From: Sipunculus nudus
Taxonomy: Eukaryota > Annelida > Sipuncula > Golfingiida > Sipunculidae
Direction of reading: 5' to 3'
NCBI GenBank assembly: GCA_026874595.1
Contig: CM049306.1
Span: forward strand, 11,181,019 to 11,245,018
Length of the DNA: 64,000 nucleotides
Of the stretch, positions 42,286 through 54,960 are shown in pieces (position 1 is the first letter of the stretch; every line of letters begins with the position of its first letter). Under the pieces are notes generated by a model. That model made no database searches. It had not been told where the DNA came from and saw only the letters and a program-made list of their open reading frames with translations. Made by a program: the position numbers and the translations under genes.

Positions 42286-42360
42286 AGTTCCATAACCAAG
42301 TAAACATAGGACTTGTCCTCATACACATCTGTTAGCTGAACTATGTTTGGATGTTTCAGC
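42286..42360 (-). CDS. CAMK1: CaMKI-type kinase, internal exon (N-lobe strand to hinge)
   Basis: A 75-nt minus-strand exon reading LKHPNIVQLTDVYEDKS then YVYLVMEL. KHPNIV is the N-lobe segment after helix C, and YLVMEL is strand 5 and the hinge, with Met as gatekeeper. The acceptor is a strong tttttttcag and the donor is a consensus GAACT|gtaagt. The first base finishes a codon begun in the preceding exon (expected Lys, as in human RK|IKHENIV), and the last two bases (CT) are completed by the A that opens the 11164 exon, so the frame is intact over a 31-kb intron. The glycine-rich loop and catalytic Lys (VAVK) exon should lie at higher coordinates. I searched 42361-64000 by eye for its conserved words and found none, so it is probably beyond the window or missed. 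Confidence 0.92.
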
Positions 42361-44770
42361 CTGAAAAAAAGGGAAACAAGTTTTATTTCACCCATAAATA
42401 TGATACAATCCATTCCTGAAAACTAACAGTCAATATTTATGGAAGCTGCATAACCTTGTAACATAGGTCGTTAATGGATTCTTTATACTTCAACATTAAA
42501 TGAAAACTGCTTGCCATAATGATCAACTGACAACTGCACCTGTATTTCTCTACCTGTTCTGTTATATCCAATATATACTAATGCAAACTTATCTATTATA
42601 CATGTTCATATGTCTTTTCATTGTTAGTTTAACTTGTTTTAAAACACAAGATGCAAAAAATGCCAGGGAATTTGTAAGAATGGACCTCTGGAACATGACC
42701 ATGAGATTTGTTTTTAATTTTGTAAGACAAGCTTCATTTACATTCTGCATATTTCTTTTATTTAAATTTAATGATATTCAGCCATATTTGTAAATTAATT
42801 TGTGATTAAATGTACCCTCCCAAGCTGACCTTCCCCATTTTTCCCCCAGTCTGAATCCATTGATCATCCATATAAACTCCATGTTTTTGCAATGACAATA
42901 AATTTTTTAATTATTTATTTCAGATTTATTTATTCTACATTTTCCTTGAGGCTTCTATAGGAATGATTCATTTAAGAAGTTTTCAAGGAAACTCATAAAA
43001 TTCAAAGACTTTTCTGAAAAAGAAACACATTTAGTATACTAAAGAAACAAACCATTGTGAGAGCATAGTAATTTTCCTAGAAGAATTGTAAAGAGATTAT
43101 GGGGAATACAGAGGAATCTCTAGAACCGTTTATGGGTCTGTTATATAAGGCATGCTTCCTCTCACTCCTTTAGTCACCTACATCTGAACTGCATGAAAAA
43201 TACCTGCAACTTTCACTGTAAATGATTGATAAATCTATCGAATAAGTACAATGCAGTTCACTGGATTTTCCATCAAGGAAAATAAATTAAAATAAGAACA
43301 GCCTTGGCCTTTTTTCGCTTGTGCAGTTTCTACTCAATCTAAAGACATGAGCTTTATGCTGTGTACCGTGTGGGTTCGATCTTATATCTTATGTATTATC
43401 GTGGGCCGGACAGCCCTACATTAAACACACAGGCTTATTCAGCCGACAGAGCCTGACCATACTTATCTCAAGTAAATCATAGTGATGTGAATAAATGTTT
43501 CCTGCTCAGCCTATAGAAGCATAACTCTGATAAAATGGACATTTATTTATAGATCCAGGTGAAAATCAGATTGAAATAACCTTAACTGCCACCATAAGAC
43601 TCTTATACACCCCTAAGTGTATTGGCTCTGTATACATTTATGATCTGACAACTATCTGAACCCAGGTTACTAATTTATAAAGAAAAACTTAAACCATATT
43701 TACCTATAGTACAACTGGTGGTACATATCCCACAATTTAGTTTTGATTATATTCTTGCAAGTACTTGGTTCAAACCTGATAACAATAAAAATGCAAGTTG
43801 GAATTTCAGCCAAAAAGCTTTCATAGAATGGTTTTTAATGCCAAATATGGATGAATCTCAGCTACATAATTTTTAGAATCAATAGGAAATACTTGGAAGT
43901 ACTCATAGATTAGCCAATCAGAGACAGGTGTTTATGGACATCCTGCCTATCACCAGGTGTAAATCTTGGAATCAGAAAGATCGAATTTGTTAACTTAATC
44001 CTGCATCTGATCCTGCATCTTCTCCAAAATTTAATTATGTAACACTAATCTTTGAAATCTTTTAATCATTTATACAAACAAACTAACAGACATACATAAA
44101 AACAGATATGTGTGAAAACCTTCGTTCTTCCTCCCAACTGGAGGCAAAAAGGGTTTTGTTTGGCCGCATGCTCAGAGCCATCTGCCATATAGTATTTGCA
44201 TGGCACCAGGCATTTTGTTTTTTACCTGACTCTGCTGAATCACAGGACCATGATTAGCCCATTGAGATTTACAACACCTGGAATGCTTGCAGAAACAGTG
44301 ATATAAACTATGGTGATCTCAGACATGGCACTAAAGGTGTGCAGACATGCAGCCCGGGGGCCCTCCAGGACCCCTTGCTAACACTCAAATTAACTCCTCC
44401 TTGCTAAAACAGAAATATTTAAAATATCACCATGCTTCTGGCATTGTATGTCCTTAACCAAGTTTAAAGCCCTCTATTTTGCAATGGTTATTTCTTTTAA
44501 CTGCAAAGTTTTGATCATGTTCCTTATATAAGCAGCTTAGGCTTGGAACTTTCTTGTGCATTTAGACCTTTCTCGAGCTTAAATTTATATGGAACTCAAA
44601 GAGTTAAAACAAAGTTCAGCACCTGGCATGCCTAGACAAACAATAATGGATTAGAATCTTGGGAACTCCTGCACACAACCTCGTATATGAAAGGGTTAGA
44701 GCCTGCTGTTCTATTAAGTATATCAATCATCAGTAGGAGATGCTGGACAGAGACTGAGACATTTATTAAC
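42361..44770. other. Intron upstream of the 42286-42360 exon
   Basis: AT-rich, no gene or element recognised. The glycine-loop kinase exon expected next was not found here. Confidence 0.45.
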
Positions 44771-46285
44771 TGGAATAAGGGTAGTCGACAAGCGTCTACG
44801 TGTATTCGCCAAAATCAGAGTGGAGTGAAGTTAGGCATGGATTGAGTGGCAAGGGGATATAGAGTGAGGTATGTTGCATATCAGCATGGATGTCTGCATC
44901 CTAAATGTGTATGTAGGTTGCACCACCTAGCACAAATGCAGAAAGCTGTCCAAATTGTATTCAAATGCAAAATTTTAGGCAGAAAAGTCAAACCACTACA
45001 TGTATATGAGTGATTTTATCCTACAGCAAACAAACAGAAGGACTTGTGCAACTAGAATATCAGCAGAAGCTGACAAAAGCCCTCAGCCAAAACAACAGTG
45101 TTTAGAGGTGGTAACAGTAACAAGTACCAAATATCTGTTCTCACATGGATGTATATCTGTACATGTCTCAGTTATAAATTTAAAATGGAGAGGTATGTAC
45201 CATGATTCATAACAATCCACCAAATGCTTCCTGAAAAATAAGCTTCTAAGTTTTATTCTATTATAAGCTCTGTGACCTTGAAAAGTAGGTCAAGGTCACC
45301 CATCTTCGAACTTGACCGAGATTTTGTAGATATACCTCTTCACCAAAGAAATAAAATTCCTCTTGTGAATCCTTTTAGAGATATCCCACTCACAAGGCCA
45401 AAGTTGAAAAATCCAAGAAAAATTCATTAAAAATCAGAAATTGCAGGTGGCACCCCCAAACTTGTGCAGCAGTTACAGACCATCAGTCCCTATGATCATA
45501 GTAAGAATTGTGAAAATCCACCAAATGGTTTCTGAGAAATAAGCTTCTAAATAATTTTTCTATAATCAGCTCTAAAACGTAGAAAAATAGGTCAAGGTCA
45601 CCCATCTTCGAACTTGACCGAGATTTTGTCAATATACATCTTCACCGAAAAAATAAAATTCCTACGGTGAATCCTTTTAGAGATATTCTGCTCACAAGCC
45701 CAAAGTTGAAAAATCCAATAACAATTCATTAAAAATCAGTAATTGTAGGTGGCACCACCAAACTTGTGAAGCAGGTACAGACTATCAGTCCTAATAATCA
45801 TAGTAAGTTTTGTGAAAATCCACCAAATGGTACCTGAGTAATAAGCATCTAAGTGTTTTTCTATAATCAGCTCTAAAATGTAGAAAAATAGGTCAAGGTC
45901 ACCCATCTTCGAACTTGACTGAGATTTTGTCGATATACATCTTTACAGAGGAAATAAAATTCTGACGGTGAATCCTTTTCAAGATATCCCGCTCACAAGG
46001 TAAAAGTTAATGGACGCCGGACGGACGGACGGACAGCTTGGGTGACGACAATAGCTTGTTTATGTATGGAAACAGACGCACAAATGGTCGCTGGCCAGAG
46101 AGGAAAGGTCAGAGGTCAACACAAATTGGTTACGCACCAGTTCACATGTGAACCAATAATTGGTGTAAGTTTCGGAAAAATCCGTCCAGTAGTCTCAGAG
46201 GAGTTTTCCGGGAATGAACGCAGCAGCGGCAGCGGAACCAGGTCAAAAACATAGTATCTGCAAAACTTCGTTTTGGCGGATACAA
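44771..46285 (-). mobile_element. Family C Helitron-like element with a ~302-bp array
   Basis: The left hairpin GTAGTCGACAAGCGTCTAC, followed by TGTATTCGCCAAAATC, and the right TTTTGGCGGATACA at 46270-46283 bracket about 1.5 kb. The interior has an array of about 2.7 units of about 302 bp (words ATCCACCAAATG near 45215, 45516 and 45818), each with AGGTCAAGGTCACCCATC and TAGGTGGCACCACC. A GGAC stretch (46013-46034) and a segment shared with 13590-13650 follow. This is the cleanest stand-alone family C copy. Confidence 0.78.
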
Positions 46286-46344
46286 TAATAGTATCATGTG
46301 ACATAAGGAAGGCACATCATTACCACTCTGAGTGCAAATAATTA

Positions 46345-47330
46345 TGTCTGACCTCACAGTGAAGCATCATGCTCAATGTCTCACAACATCATACCAGACA
46401 CACTTCTAACCTCACAGTGAAGCATTGTGCTCAGTGTCTCACATCTTACCAGACACACTTCTGACCTCACAGTGATGCATCGTGCTCAATGTCTCATAAG
46501 GTCATACCAGACACACTTCTGACCTCACAGTGATGCATCATGCTCAATGTCTTACAGCGTCATACCAGACACTTCTGACCTCACTGTGATGCACCATGCT
46601 CAATGTCTCACAGCGTCATACCAGACACTTCTGACCTCACAGTGAAGCATTGTGCTCAGTGTCTCACAACATCTTACCAGACACACTTCTGACCTCACAG
46701 TGATGCATCGTGCTCATTGTCTCATAAGGTCATACCAGACACACTTCTGACCTCATACTGATGCATCATGCTCATGTGTCTCACAACATCATACCAGACA
46801 TACTTCTGACCTCACTGTGATGCACCATGCTCAATGTCTCACAGCGTCATACCAGACATACTTCTGACCTCACAGTGATGCATTGTGCCAATGTCTCATA
46901 AGGTCATACCAGACACACTTCAGACCTCACTGTGATGCACCATGCTCAATGTCTCACAGCGTCATACCAGACACACTTCTGACCTCACTGTGATGAACCA
47001 TGCTCAATGTCTCACAGCGTCATACCAGACACACTTCTGACCTCACTGTGATGCACCATGCTCAATGTCTCACAGCGTCATACCAGACATACTTCTGACC
47101 TCACAGTGATGCATCGTGCTCATTGTCTCATAAGGTCATACCAGACACACTTCAGACCTCACTGTGATGCACCATGCTCAATGTCTCACAGCGTCATACC
47201 AGACATACTTCTGACCTCACTGTGATGCACCATGCTCAATGTCTCACAACGTCATACCAGACACACATCTGACCTCACAGTGAAGCATTGTGCTCAATGT
47301 CTCACAATGTCATACCAGACACACTTCTAC
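46345..47330. repeat. Minisatellite, ~58-bp unit, about 17 copies
   Basis: Units read CTTCTGACCTCACAGTGATG, CATGCTCAATGTCTCACA, CGTCATACCAGACACA. Several variant positions (CAGTG or CTGTG, CACAGCG or CATAAGG) recur in patterns, suggesting multi-unit amplification. Confidence 0.92.
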
Positions 47331-50300
47331 TAGTCTGACAGTCAGTTGGTATTGTTAACTAGGTTAGACTGATTAGTAATGGCTCTGAAGTTTCAAATCG
47401 CTTAAACTCAGTGTTTTTAATGATCATACCATTAAACAATGTTCCACACTATATGTATCAGCTGACTGAAATGTGAAAAACATGACTAAATAGATTGTTA
47501 ATGGTGTGTTCATGAAAAAAAGCTTTGATTTGAAAAACCATAGAAACTTATAGGATTCATACCAATATTGGTTCCATGCACTGCTGGGCGTTCATTATAA
47601 GAAAATGACTAACAGGTAACCTTGGAGACAAAAAAAAAGTGCTCACACAATCCAGCAGAAATGACAAGGCTGTATTAACAAAAACCTTTAAAACAATCTG
47701 AATTATTCTGTTTGGTGCATGAGCACTATTTCAAGGCTGTTACCAGCTAACTCTGATAAAATAAAAAAAACAAACAAATGGTGGAAAGAAACCCATTAAA
47801 TATATTGTTTGCTTCCATTAATAATACTACAAGAGTGTCACCTCCTACTCGGTCTAACCGGCTGATCATTTTTTGGTGCATGTGGACTTTTGGTTTAACA
47901 AGGTGAGAAACAGTATAAAGGTAGGTATATGTTTCTGAGGTAAAACTTGAAGGACTTCCATGTTACATTACTTGCAACACAGAAAGAAAAAATATATAAC
48001 TATTTGTTAAAGAAATAAGAGGAACTTATTGTAACCAGTGTAACTGAGTAATGGAGGTCACAGGATTCAATTACCGGGTAATGTTCATGTGGTTAGTCCA
48101 ACAGCCGTAAAGACAATGGATTGCAGTGAATGTTTTGGAAAGCTCTGGTTGGCTCTAGCTATTATCCTAGGTGGCACTGTTTAATGTTTAAGAATGTATA
48201 GCAAAATCTCACCTTATACTGAAAGTGCTGGTCATTTATTTTTTTATTCTAAATGCTAATTTGGTAAAATGTGGGACTGATTGGAAGGGTTATTTGGTTT
48301 CACTACATTCATTTGTGGACTAATTGGAACAGAGATACATAAAAGCCATCATTTTACTTTTTTCACCTTGCACAAATAACAAACTCAGAAACAAACATTT
48401 TATATTAGAAGTTTTACTGTAAAGCTGCAAAAAAAATGGCCCAGGTTTTATAATAAATTTAATACAACCTGCTGTCCTATAGATAGCCTGAAACCTAGCC
48501 ACTGTTCCCGAGGCCATATAAACTATATACCTGACCATTGCCTAGGTCAAACATCAAGCTGTTCCTCACTGTTATTCATTAGGATTGTTAAGCATTGACA
48601 AGGAAGAGAGTTATAAGTTATTTAGGAAAACAGCAGTATTTAATGTTAACCAAATTCATCATGCTGACTATAGCCCATTTAGAAGTCTTGTGAATGTCTG
48701 TCCACAACCCTTTGTTTTAATGTCTGTTCATAACCCTTTACTCAACTCATGAAAAAGTAAAATTTAAACCAAAACCTTTAAGAATTAAATCCATGAGGTC
48801 CATTGAATTAAGTTGATGTCAGATTTGAACCCATACATATCAGTGCACTAAGACAACCTCCACACAGAACAAATAATGCATACAGACCAGAACACCACTC
48901 AGCACCATGGTAGGAGGGAAATAAATCTGGATCCACAAGAAATTTTAACTGGTCGTCCTGACCATTATCCTATTACTCTGCAAAGTTTCATGGAAACCAG
49001 TTATGTAGTTTATGTGTAATCCTGCTATAAAACAGAGATAAATAAATAGACAAACACAATTAGGAGAAGGCATAACTACCATGAAGGAGGGGAACATGTG
49101 TATACTGTGTGTGTACAGACATGGGGGGAAAGACAAGGAACAAATATCAGATAAAATGAAGACTAGATGAAGAGAGGTCCTCCATGAAAAAGAGGCCAAT
49201 GAAAGCAGGATGTAAGGCATCTAGATATTGCATAATCAAGTCATTTGAGTGCACATGTTGCAATGTATGCTCTACATTTGTAGGAGGCTAGTTGTTACCA
49301 GACTAAACAAGCCGAGCTTTCATCAAGGTAATAACAAACACTTGTTGCTGTGTGTGGTGAAGTGTGATCATTCAGAAAATATGCAGTCAAGATTGTATCA
49401 AGAAAAACAATACAACAGTATTTTCCAGAGATCAAAATGCCTGGTCCTTGGTGTGAGAACCAGCATGTTTAGGCTTGGTGTCAGTGTGGCAGTTCCCTGA
49501 AGATCACTAAAACTCATGCTAACGCACACTGTCAGCTTTCCACACTTCATCTTCAGGGATATAGCTCCAAGTGGGAGGCTGGCAGCATCTTTTTATCATC
49601 CTCATAAACAGTGGAGAGGATGAGCTTGGTGACAACTAACATTTGTATATCAGCACGGCTGGTCAAAATCACCTTCTGGGAGTCTATTCATCCAGGTTTC
49701 CATGCAACATTCACCCTGTGGGATCTTTGGTTTAATCTGTATGATATCATGTTCTTTGATATATTTAGACTGCTACTTAGACTTTTTTTTCTTTGTTTGC
49801 TTGGCAAATTTCAAGAATTTTTATTGACCTTTATCATTTCTGAGTGTCCTATGGATTATTTACTGTCATATTAGTTTCCAAGGTAGGAAAATGTCAAATA
49901 CTACAAATGACACTACAAATCAAGTGAATGACAACCATGATGTAGGAAGTACTGCTAAATAGACTGAAATTATAGAGCTGATGGTAGTTATGAAACAATT
50001 ACACATGAGTGGACAGAGCTAAATGTAGAATATTATTCAATAATTAGAGTATATTAAGTTCCATCCAGTATGTACACAGGTGCAAAAAACTGCTAGATAT
50101 TAAAGCATGTTCCTTTTATCGTGCAAGCTTGACAAAACAACCCAACATACATTGTGCCATAGCAAAACCACCATAAGGAGGTGATACAATTGGTGTGTAA
50201 ATCATATATAATGGAGAAATGATACTAAATGCCACCAGATGATATATAGTCAGATCACACAATAAATGTCAGTCACAGTTTAGCATTGTCTGACAAAGAT

Positions 50301-51035
50301 AAAACAATGCAGTTTCACTTTCTATCATATAATCATCATTCTTCAGATTTGGTGAAAAATTTGCCTTTGTTTCTCAATATGCAACTATTTATGTTTCATA
50401 ACTTTTCAATAACCATGTCATGGTGTGACAAACTGATTATTCTGAAGTTAAACCTTGAAATATGTGGGAAAAAATGATAAACAGAGAGGAAATCTCTTGA
50501 TCAATGAAAAATCTCTGACTGTACATGAAAATTATCTGAATATGGCCATAAGAGGTGATTTAAACGTTCGCATTAATGTAAATCTGGCTGAACTAGGAAT
50601 AATTTCTCAGGCAAGATCCTATTGTTTGAATCAACTGCATTGCATTGAGTACATGTATTCAACATTTTAAGTCAATTTTCTGTAAGCGAATATTGAAAAT
50701 ATCTTATTATATAACAGACCTGTGAAAATCACCTGTTATTTGTTGAATTTGTCACAAAACCAAGCAATAAACTACAGGTGCTACTTGTATTTATTATAAA
50801 TCCACCATTTGGCACAAGGTACTATTCTTTAACATTAATTTGTCTGTCAGCAAATTTATGCAATTAGTTCAGAACAGATTTTGTAGAAATTTTGATGAGG
50901 TTTAGGAAAACACCAGTCTGTTAATGTCGGATGTTTGGATCACCTTACAAATTTTACTTGCTGCTTTTTCATTATAATAGAGCTGTTGATTGTTATTACT
51001 AATAATATTTATCATGATAACATTTATAAAACTGG
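47331..51035. other. Intron, mostly single-copy
   Basis: No gene or repeat family recognised in this AT-rich stretch. Several short open frames have no recognisable domains. Confidence 0.45.
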
Positions 51036-51840
51036 AATACGGGTACTCGACAAGCGACTACGTGTATCCGCCAAAATCAGAGAAGGACGGGTGAAGTGAG
51101 GCATGAATTGAGTGGCAAGGGGAAATACACATCACATAAACATGATTGTAGGTGGCGCCACCTGTTATTTGAACGAGAAACTATCCAAGATGTATACACA
51201 TGCAAAATTTCATGTGGAAAAGTCAAACCACTGCAGAGATATGAATGATTTTATCCCACAGCAGACAAACAGATGGACGCTGTGCAAAAATGGCTGCAGG
51301 TGGCGCCATCATTTTTGTGTATGTTATAAAGATATGGAAGGGCTACATTTGTGTAAATTTTTTTTCCTGATTGGTCATAGGAGTCCGGAGATATAAGCAT
51401 TAATGTCTGCAGCATGAACGTGAATGTAGGTGGCGCCACCTGTCATAAAATCAAGAAAGCTATGGGGGATGTATACGCATGTTGAATTTCAGGTTATTTA
51501 GTCAAACCACTGCAGAGATATGAGTGATTTTAACTCAAGGCAGACAAACAGATGGACGCTGTGCGAAAATGGCTGCAGGTGGCGCCACCATTTTTATGTA
51601 TGTTATAAAGCTATCCAAGGGCTACATTTGTGTAAAAAAATTTTCTGATTGGTCAAACAGTTCCCGAGTTATGAGCTTGGATGTCTGCAGAGTTAACGTG
51701 AAGGTAGGTGGTGCCACCTGTCAAAATCAAGAAAGCTATCTAGGATGTATATGCATGCCGAATTTCAGGTGAATTAGTCAAACCACTGCAGAGATATGAG
51801 CGATTTTAACCCAAGGCAGATGAATAGATGGACACTGTGA
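51036..51840 (-). mobile_element. Family C element, right end missing
   Basis: The left hairpin GTACTCGACAAGCGACTAC, followed by GTGTATCCGCCAAAATC, leads into satellite-type monomers of about 138 bp with TAGGTGGCGCCACC (51151, 51297, 51427, 51576, 51706). Similarity stops at about 51840 with no right terminus. Confidence 0.75.
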
Positions 51841-54374
51841 ATTATTGCTTATATTATCAGCATGTGGCTCGAAGAGCATCATGGCCTGGGTCTGATGTCT
51901 CCAACAACATCTTGTATTTCATGTGTACTTATGCAATTTGAATTTCTTTTTGATTCATATATAATATGATACCATCACCCTATTTTTATATTAAAGTAAA
52001 AACCACACCATCCAACTATCTCTTCATTACATTCTGACTGTAACATTGTAATACCATGTTTTAAAAGTAAGACATTTATTTAGATATTTTAAATCTCCAA
52101 TGCTCTGGAACTAATGTAAGTATAATTTACAGAGTAAGCTTAAAACCACTGTCACAATTGTGACACCATAATGATTATCTTGGTGACTTGGACATACTTC
52201 TTGACATTCACCAACATACCTCTTGACTTTATTAATATAGCTGCCCTGAAGTACTGCTTAAGTAAAACATTAACAGCAACATAGGAGGGAGGTATCACTA
52301 TAGCCAAGCAGACTCAGTCAGCTGTGATTAAGAACAGGTTTGACAGCAGCATTCACACACATTGACTATTGACTTTTTAAGCACAGACTGATACTGGTTC
52401 TGTTGTAATACTGGAGGCTAATCTACCATCAGAAGGACACAGAGTGCAAAAACAAAAGGTAAAAAAATAAAAGCAAGCCATGCTAATGGAGGCAAACCAA
52501 TTCTGAAATTTTCATATCAAGAAAACCATTGAGACCCGGCAGCTCTGATAGTCAGGAAGAGTAAATATCAGGCCCCATTAGGAGTCCTCCCTCTCATCAA
52601 AGGCTCCATTACCCACGGCTCTCCCACTCACACCCCCAGCACCGCCGGCATGATCTGCTGCTCTGTTCTGATATTTCCTGACCAATCAGATGAGAGTCCG
52701 GGATCATCGTTGTTTACGTTACACTCCCCTCACTCTGATCATTAAACACTGTAAATCTTCACCTGCTTCATTTTAATGCTCATCATCACCAAATGTATGT
52801 CATAACCAATGGTAACCAGTAAATCTTCTGGTCTTGAGGAAGGATTCATGTTAATGTTCACTCAGATGTATGAGCTTCACCCTTATCATTCATGAAATAC
52901 AGATACATATTTCAAAATTTAACTGATGCACACTTTTGTTTTGCAATTTACAAATAAAGGATGGTTACACTGTTGGGTGCTTTGACAAGAATTACCTTTC
53001 AAAAATGGTCAGTTTCTCCACTCTTCCGTAACTCCTTTTATCAAAGGATCATACTTGGTGAAGAAGACTCTGACAAAATATTTCACTGACAGGTGATAAT
53101 TGATATTCTGCTGGATTCATTTACATCTAATATTTTGACTGCCTATTTACTTCAAAGCAGTTAATTCCTTGGTAAATAAAATTATATTCCTAATTTAGTC
53201 AATTTACTATGGCAACCACCAATGCTACAAACCTGAGGGTTACCACATATTCATTTTATTTAATAAATGTCGTACAGCAACGTACCTGTGTCCTGGCTGA
53301 TAAATAATTTATTATTACTGATAACTATAACTAGGTAATATGTCTGGTATCACCACTGACATCACTTTCACTGACTTTACTTTATTCTCTCCTTCTTGAT
53401 CCATCCAGTTGATTAATTTTTTTCCATAATTAGCTCCATTGGTAGACATTCTAGGTTACAACACCAAAGGAGTGGTGTGAACCACTGGTGGAAAGATAGA
53501 GACTGATACTGCCCATACTATTACACAATCCTTGCATCTGCAAGACTGGCATATAAAAAGAAGACCTGCTCTACAGGGTATCATTTCTAATACAAACCAC
53601 GGCACTAACAGAACACTGGCTACCCTCCTGAAGAAACAAGCATATTATGAAACATAAACTACATTTAACTGGATAAGGTCAAGAGGAGATTTTTTTTATT
53701 TCCCTGTTTACACATGCTTACCATACAACAGGTAATCAACCTCACTTTATGAGGAGAAAACTCTCATATGGGTTTCATCTTAGCTGCCATCTGACCCACC
53801 TGACTTTACGAGGAGAAAACTCTCACATGAATCTCATCTTGGCTGACATCTGACAGACACCTGGCTCCTCACCAGGTTGATGTTTGTTGCCAGGTATATT
53901 CAACTATAAACAAAATGTTATCTCAAGGCTGGCCACTTGGTCTGACTGAGTATATACACGTGTAACTAATGTTCCAGGCATCAGTCTATAAAACCACCTA
54001 GAGCTAACATTCCTGGGACAATGTACCTTATCATCTGGATTCAGGGTCATTCAGTGAAAATCTCCAAAAGACTGGAAATTGAAGGAAGGGTATTACTTTA
54101 TTTCCCATTTAAAGGGGTGGGGGTTGTATAATGTAATTATTTTATTGTTAATGAAAAATTCTATTTTTCTGGTATTATCAGCAATACTTTATTTCATTAA
54201 ACATGGATGTATATAACTGTTTGCAAATTTGTGTCTTGAATTTAATAGTTATTATTTATATTTCTAAGCATTAAAATAAAAATTAAAATTTGTGTAAAAA
54301 CAGTGACCTAATGTTTATGTCATTGTGGAACTTCCAACATTTTCCAAAATAGAAAAAGTATCCTGTACATGTCT
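51841..54374. other. Intron with a GC-richer island at about 52530-52760
   Basis: Mostly AT-rich and unassigned. The island includes CACCCCCAGCACCGCCGG and CCAATCAGATGAGA; the latter 14-mer also occurs at 57992. Near 53740-53860 a segment (GAGGAGAAAACTCTCA, TCTTAGCTGCCATCTGAC) is repeated once in tandem, about 65 bp apart. Confidence 0.4.
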
Positions 54375-54960
54375 GCCAGAGCATGTTTATTCTGGCTGTG
54401 TCTGGGACTTGATCTCTTTAACATGTCTATTCCGGCTGTGTCTGGGACTTGGCTGTGTCTTCGACTTGATATCTCTTTTACATATCTTTCCCCGCTGTGT
54501 CTGGGACCTGATCTCTTTTACATGTCTATTCTGGCTGTGTCTGAGACTCGATTTCTTTTACATGTTAATTCCAGCTGTGTCTAGGACTTGGTCTCTTTAA
54601 TATTTCCCTTATGGCTGTGTCTAGGACTCCAGGTTTCTTTTATATGTCTATTCCAGCTGTGTCTTGGACTTGGTCTCTTTACATGTCTATTCCGGCTGTG
54701 TCTGGGACTTGATCTCTTTTACATGTCTATTCTGGCTGTGTCAGGGACTTGATCTCTTTTACATGTTTATTCCGGCTGTGTCTGGGAGTTGGTCTCTTTT
54801 ATATGTCCCTTACGGCTGTGTCTGGGACTTGGTTTCTTTGATATGTCTATTCCAGCTGTGTCTTGGACTTGGTCTCTTTCCATGTTTATTCTGGCTGTGT
54901 CTGGGACTTGATCTCTTTTACATGTCTATTTTGGATCTGTCTGGGACTTGACCTCTTTTA
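54375..54960. repeat. Minisatellite, ~47-bp unit, about 12 copies
   Basis: Units read GGCTGTGTCTGGGACTTG, ATCTCTTTTACATGTCTATT. Open frames through it (CLGLDLFYM-like) are products of the repeat and not genes. Confidence 0.9.

Noticed and set aside
43350-43400. A GGTTCGATC word resembling a tRNA B-box, suggesting a tRNA or tRNA-derived SINE
   Set aside because: No A-box at a suitable distance upstream and no cloverleaf could be drawn.
54325-54951. Overlapping plus-strand open frames with CLGLDLFYM-type repeats resembling a repeat protein
   Set aside because: They are products of the ~47-bp minisatellite and can be read in more than one frame with no start, signal or domain evidence.
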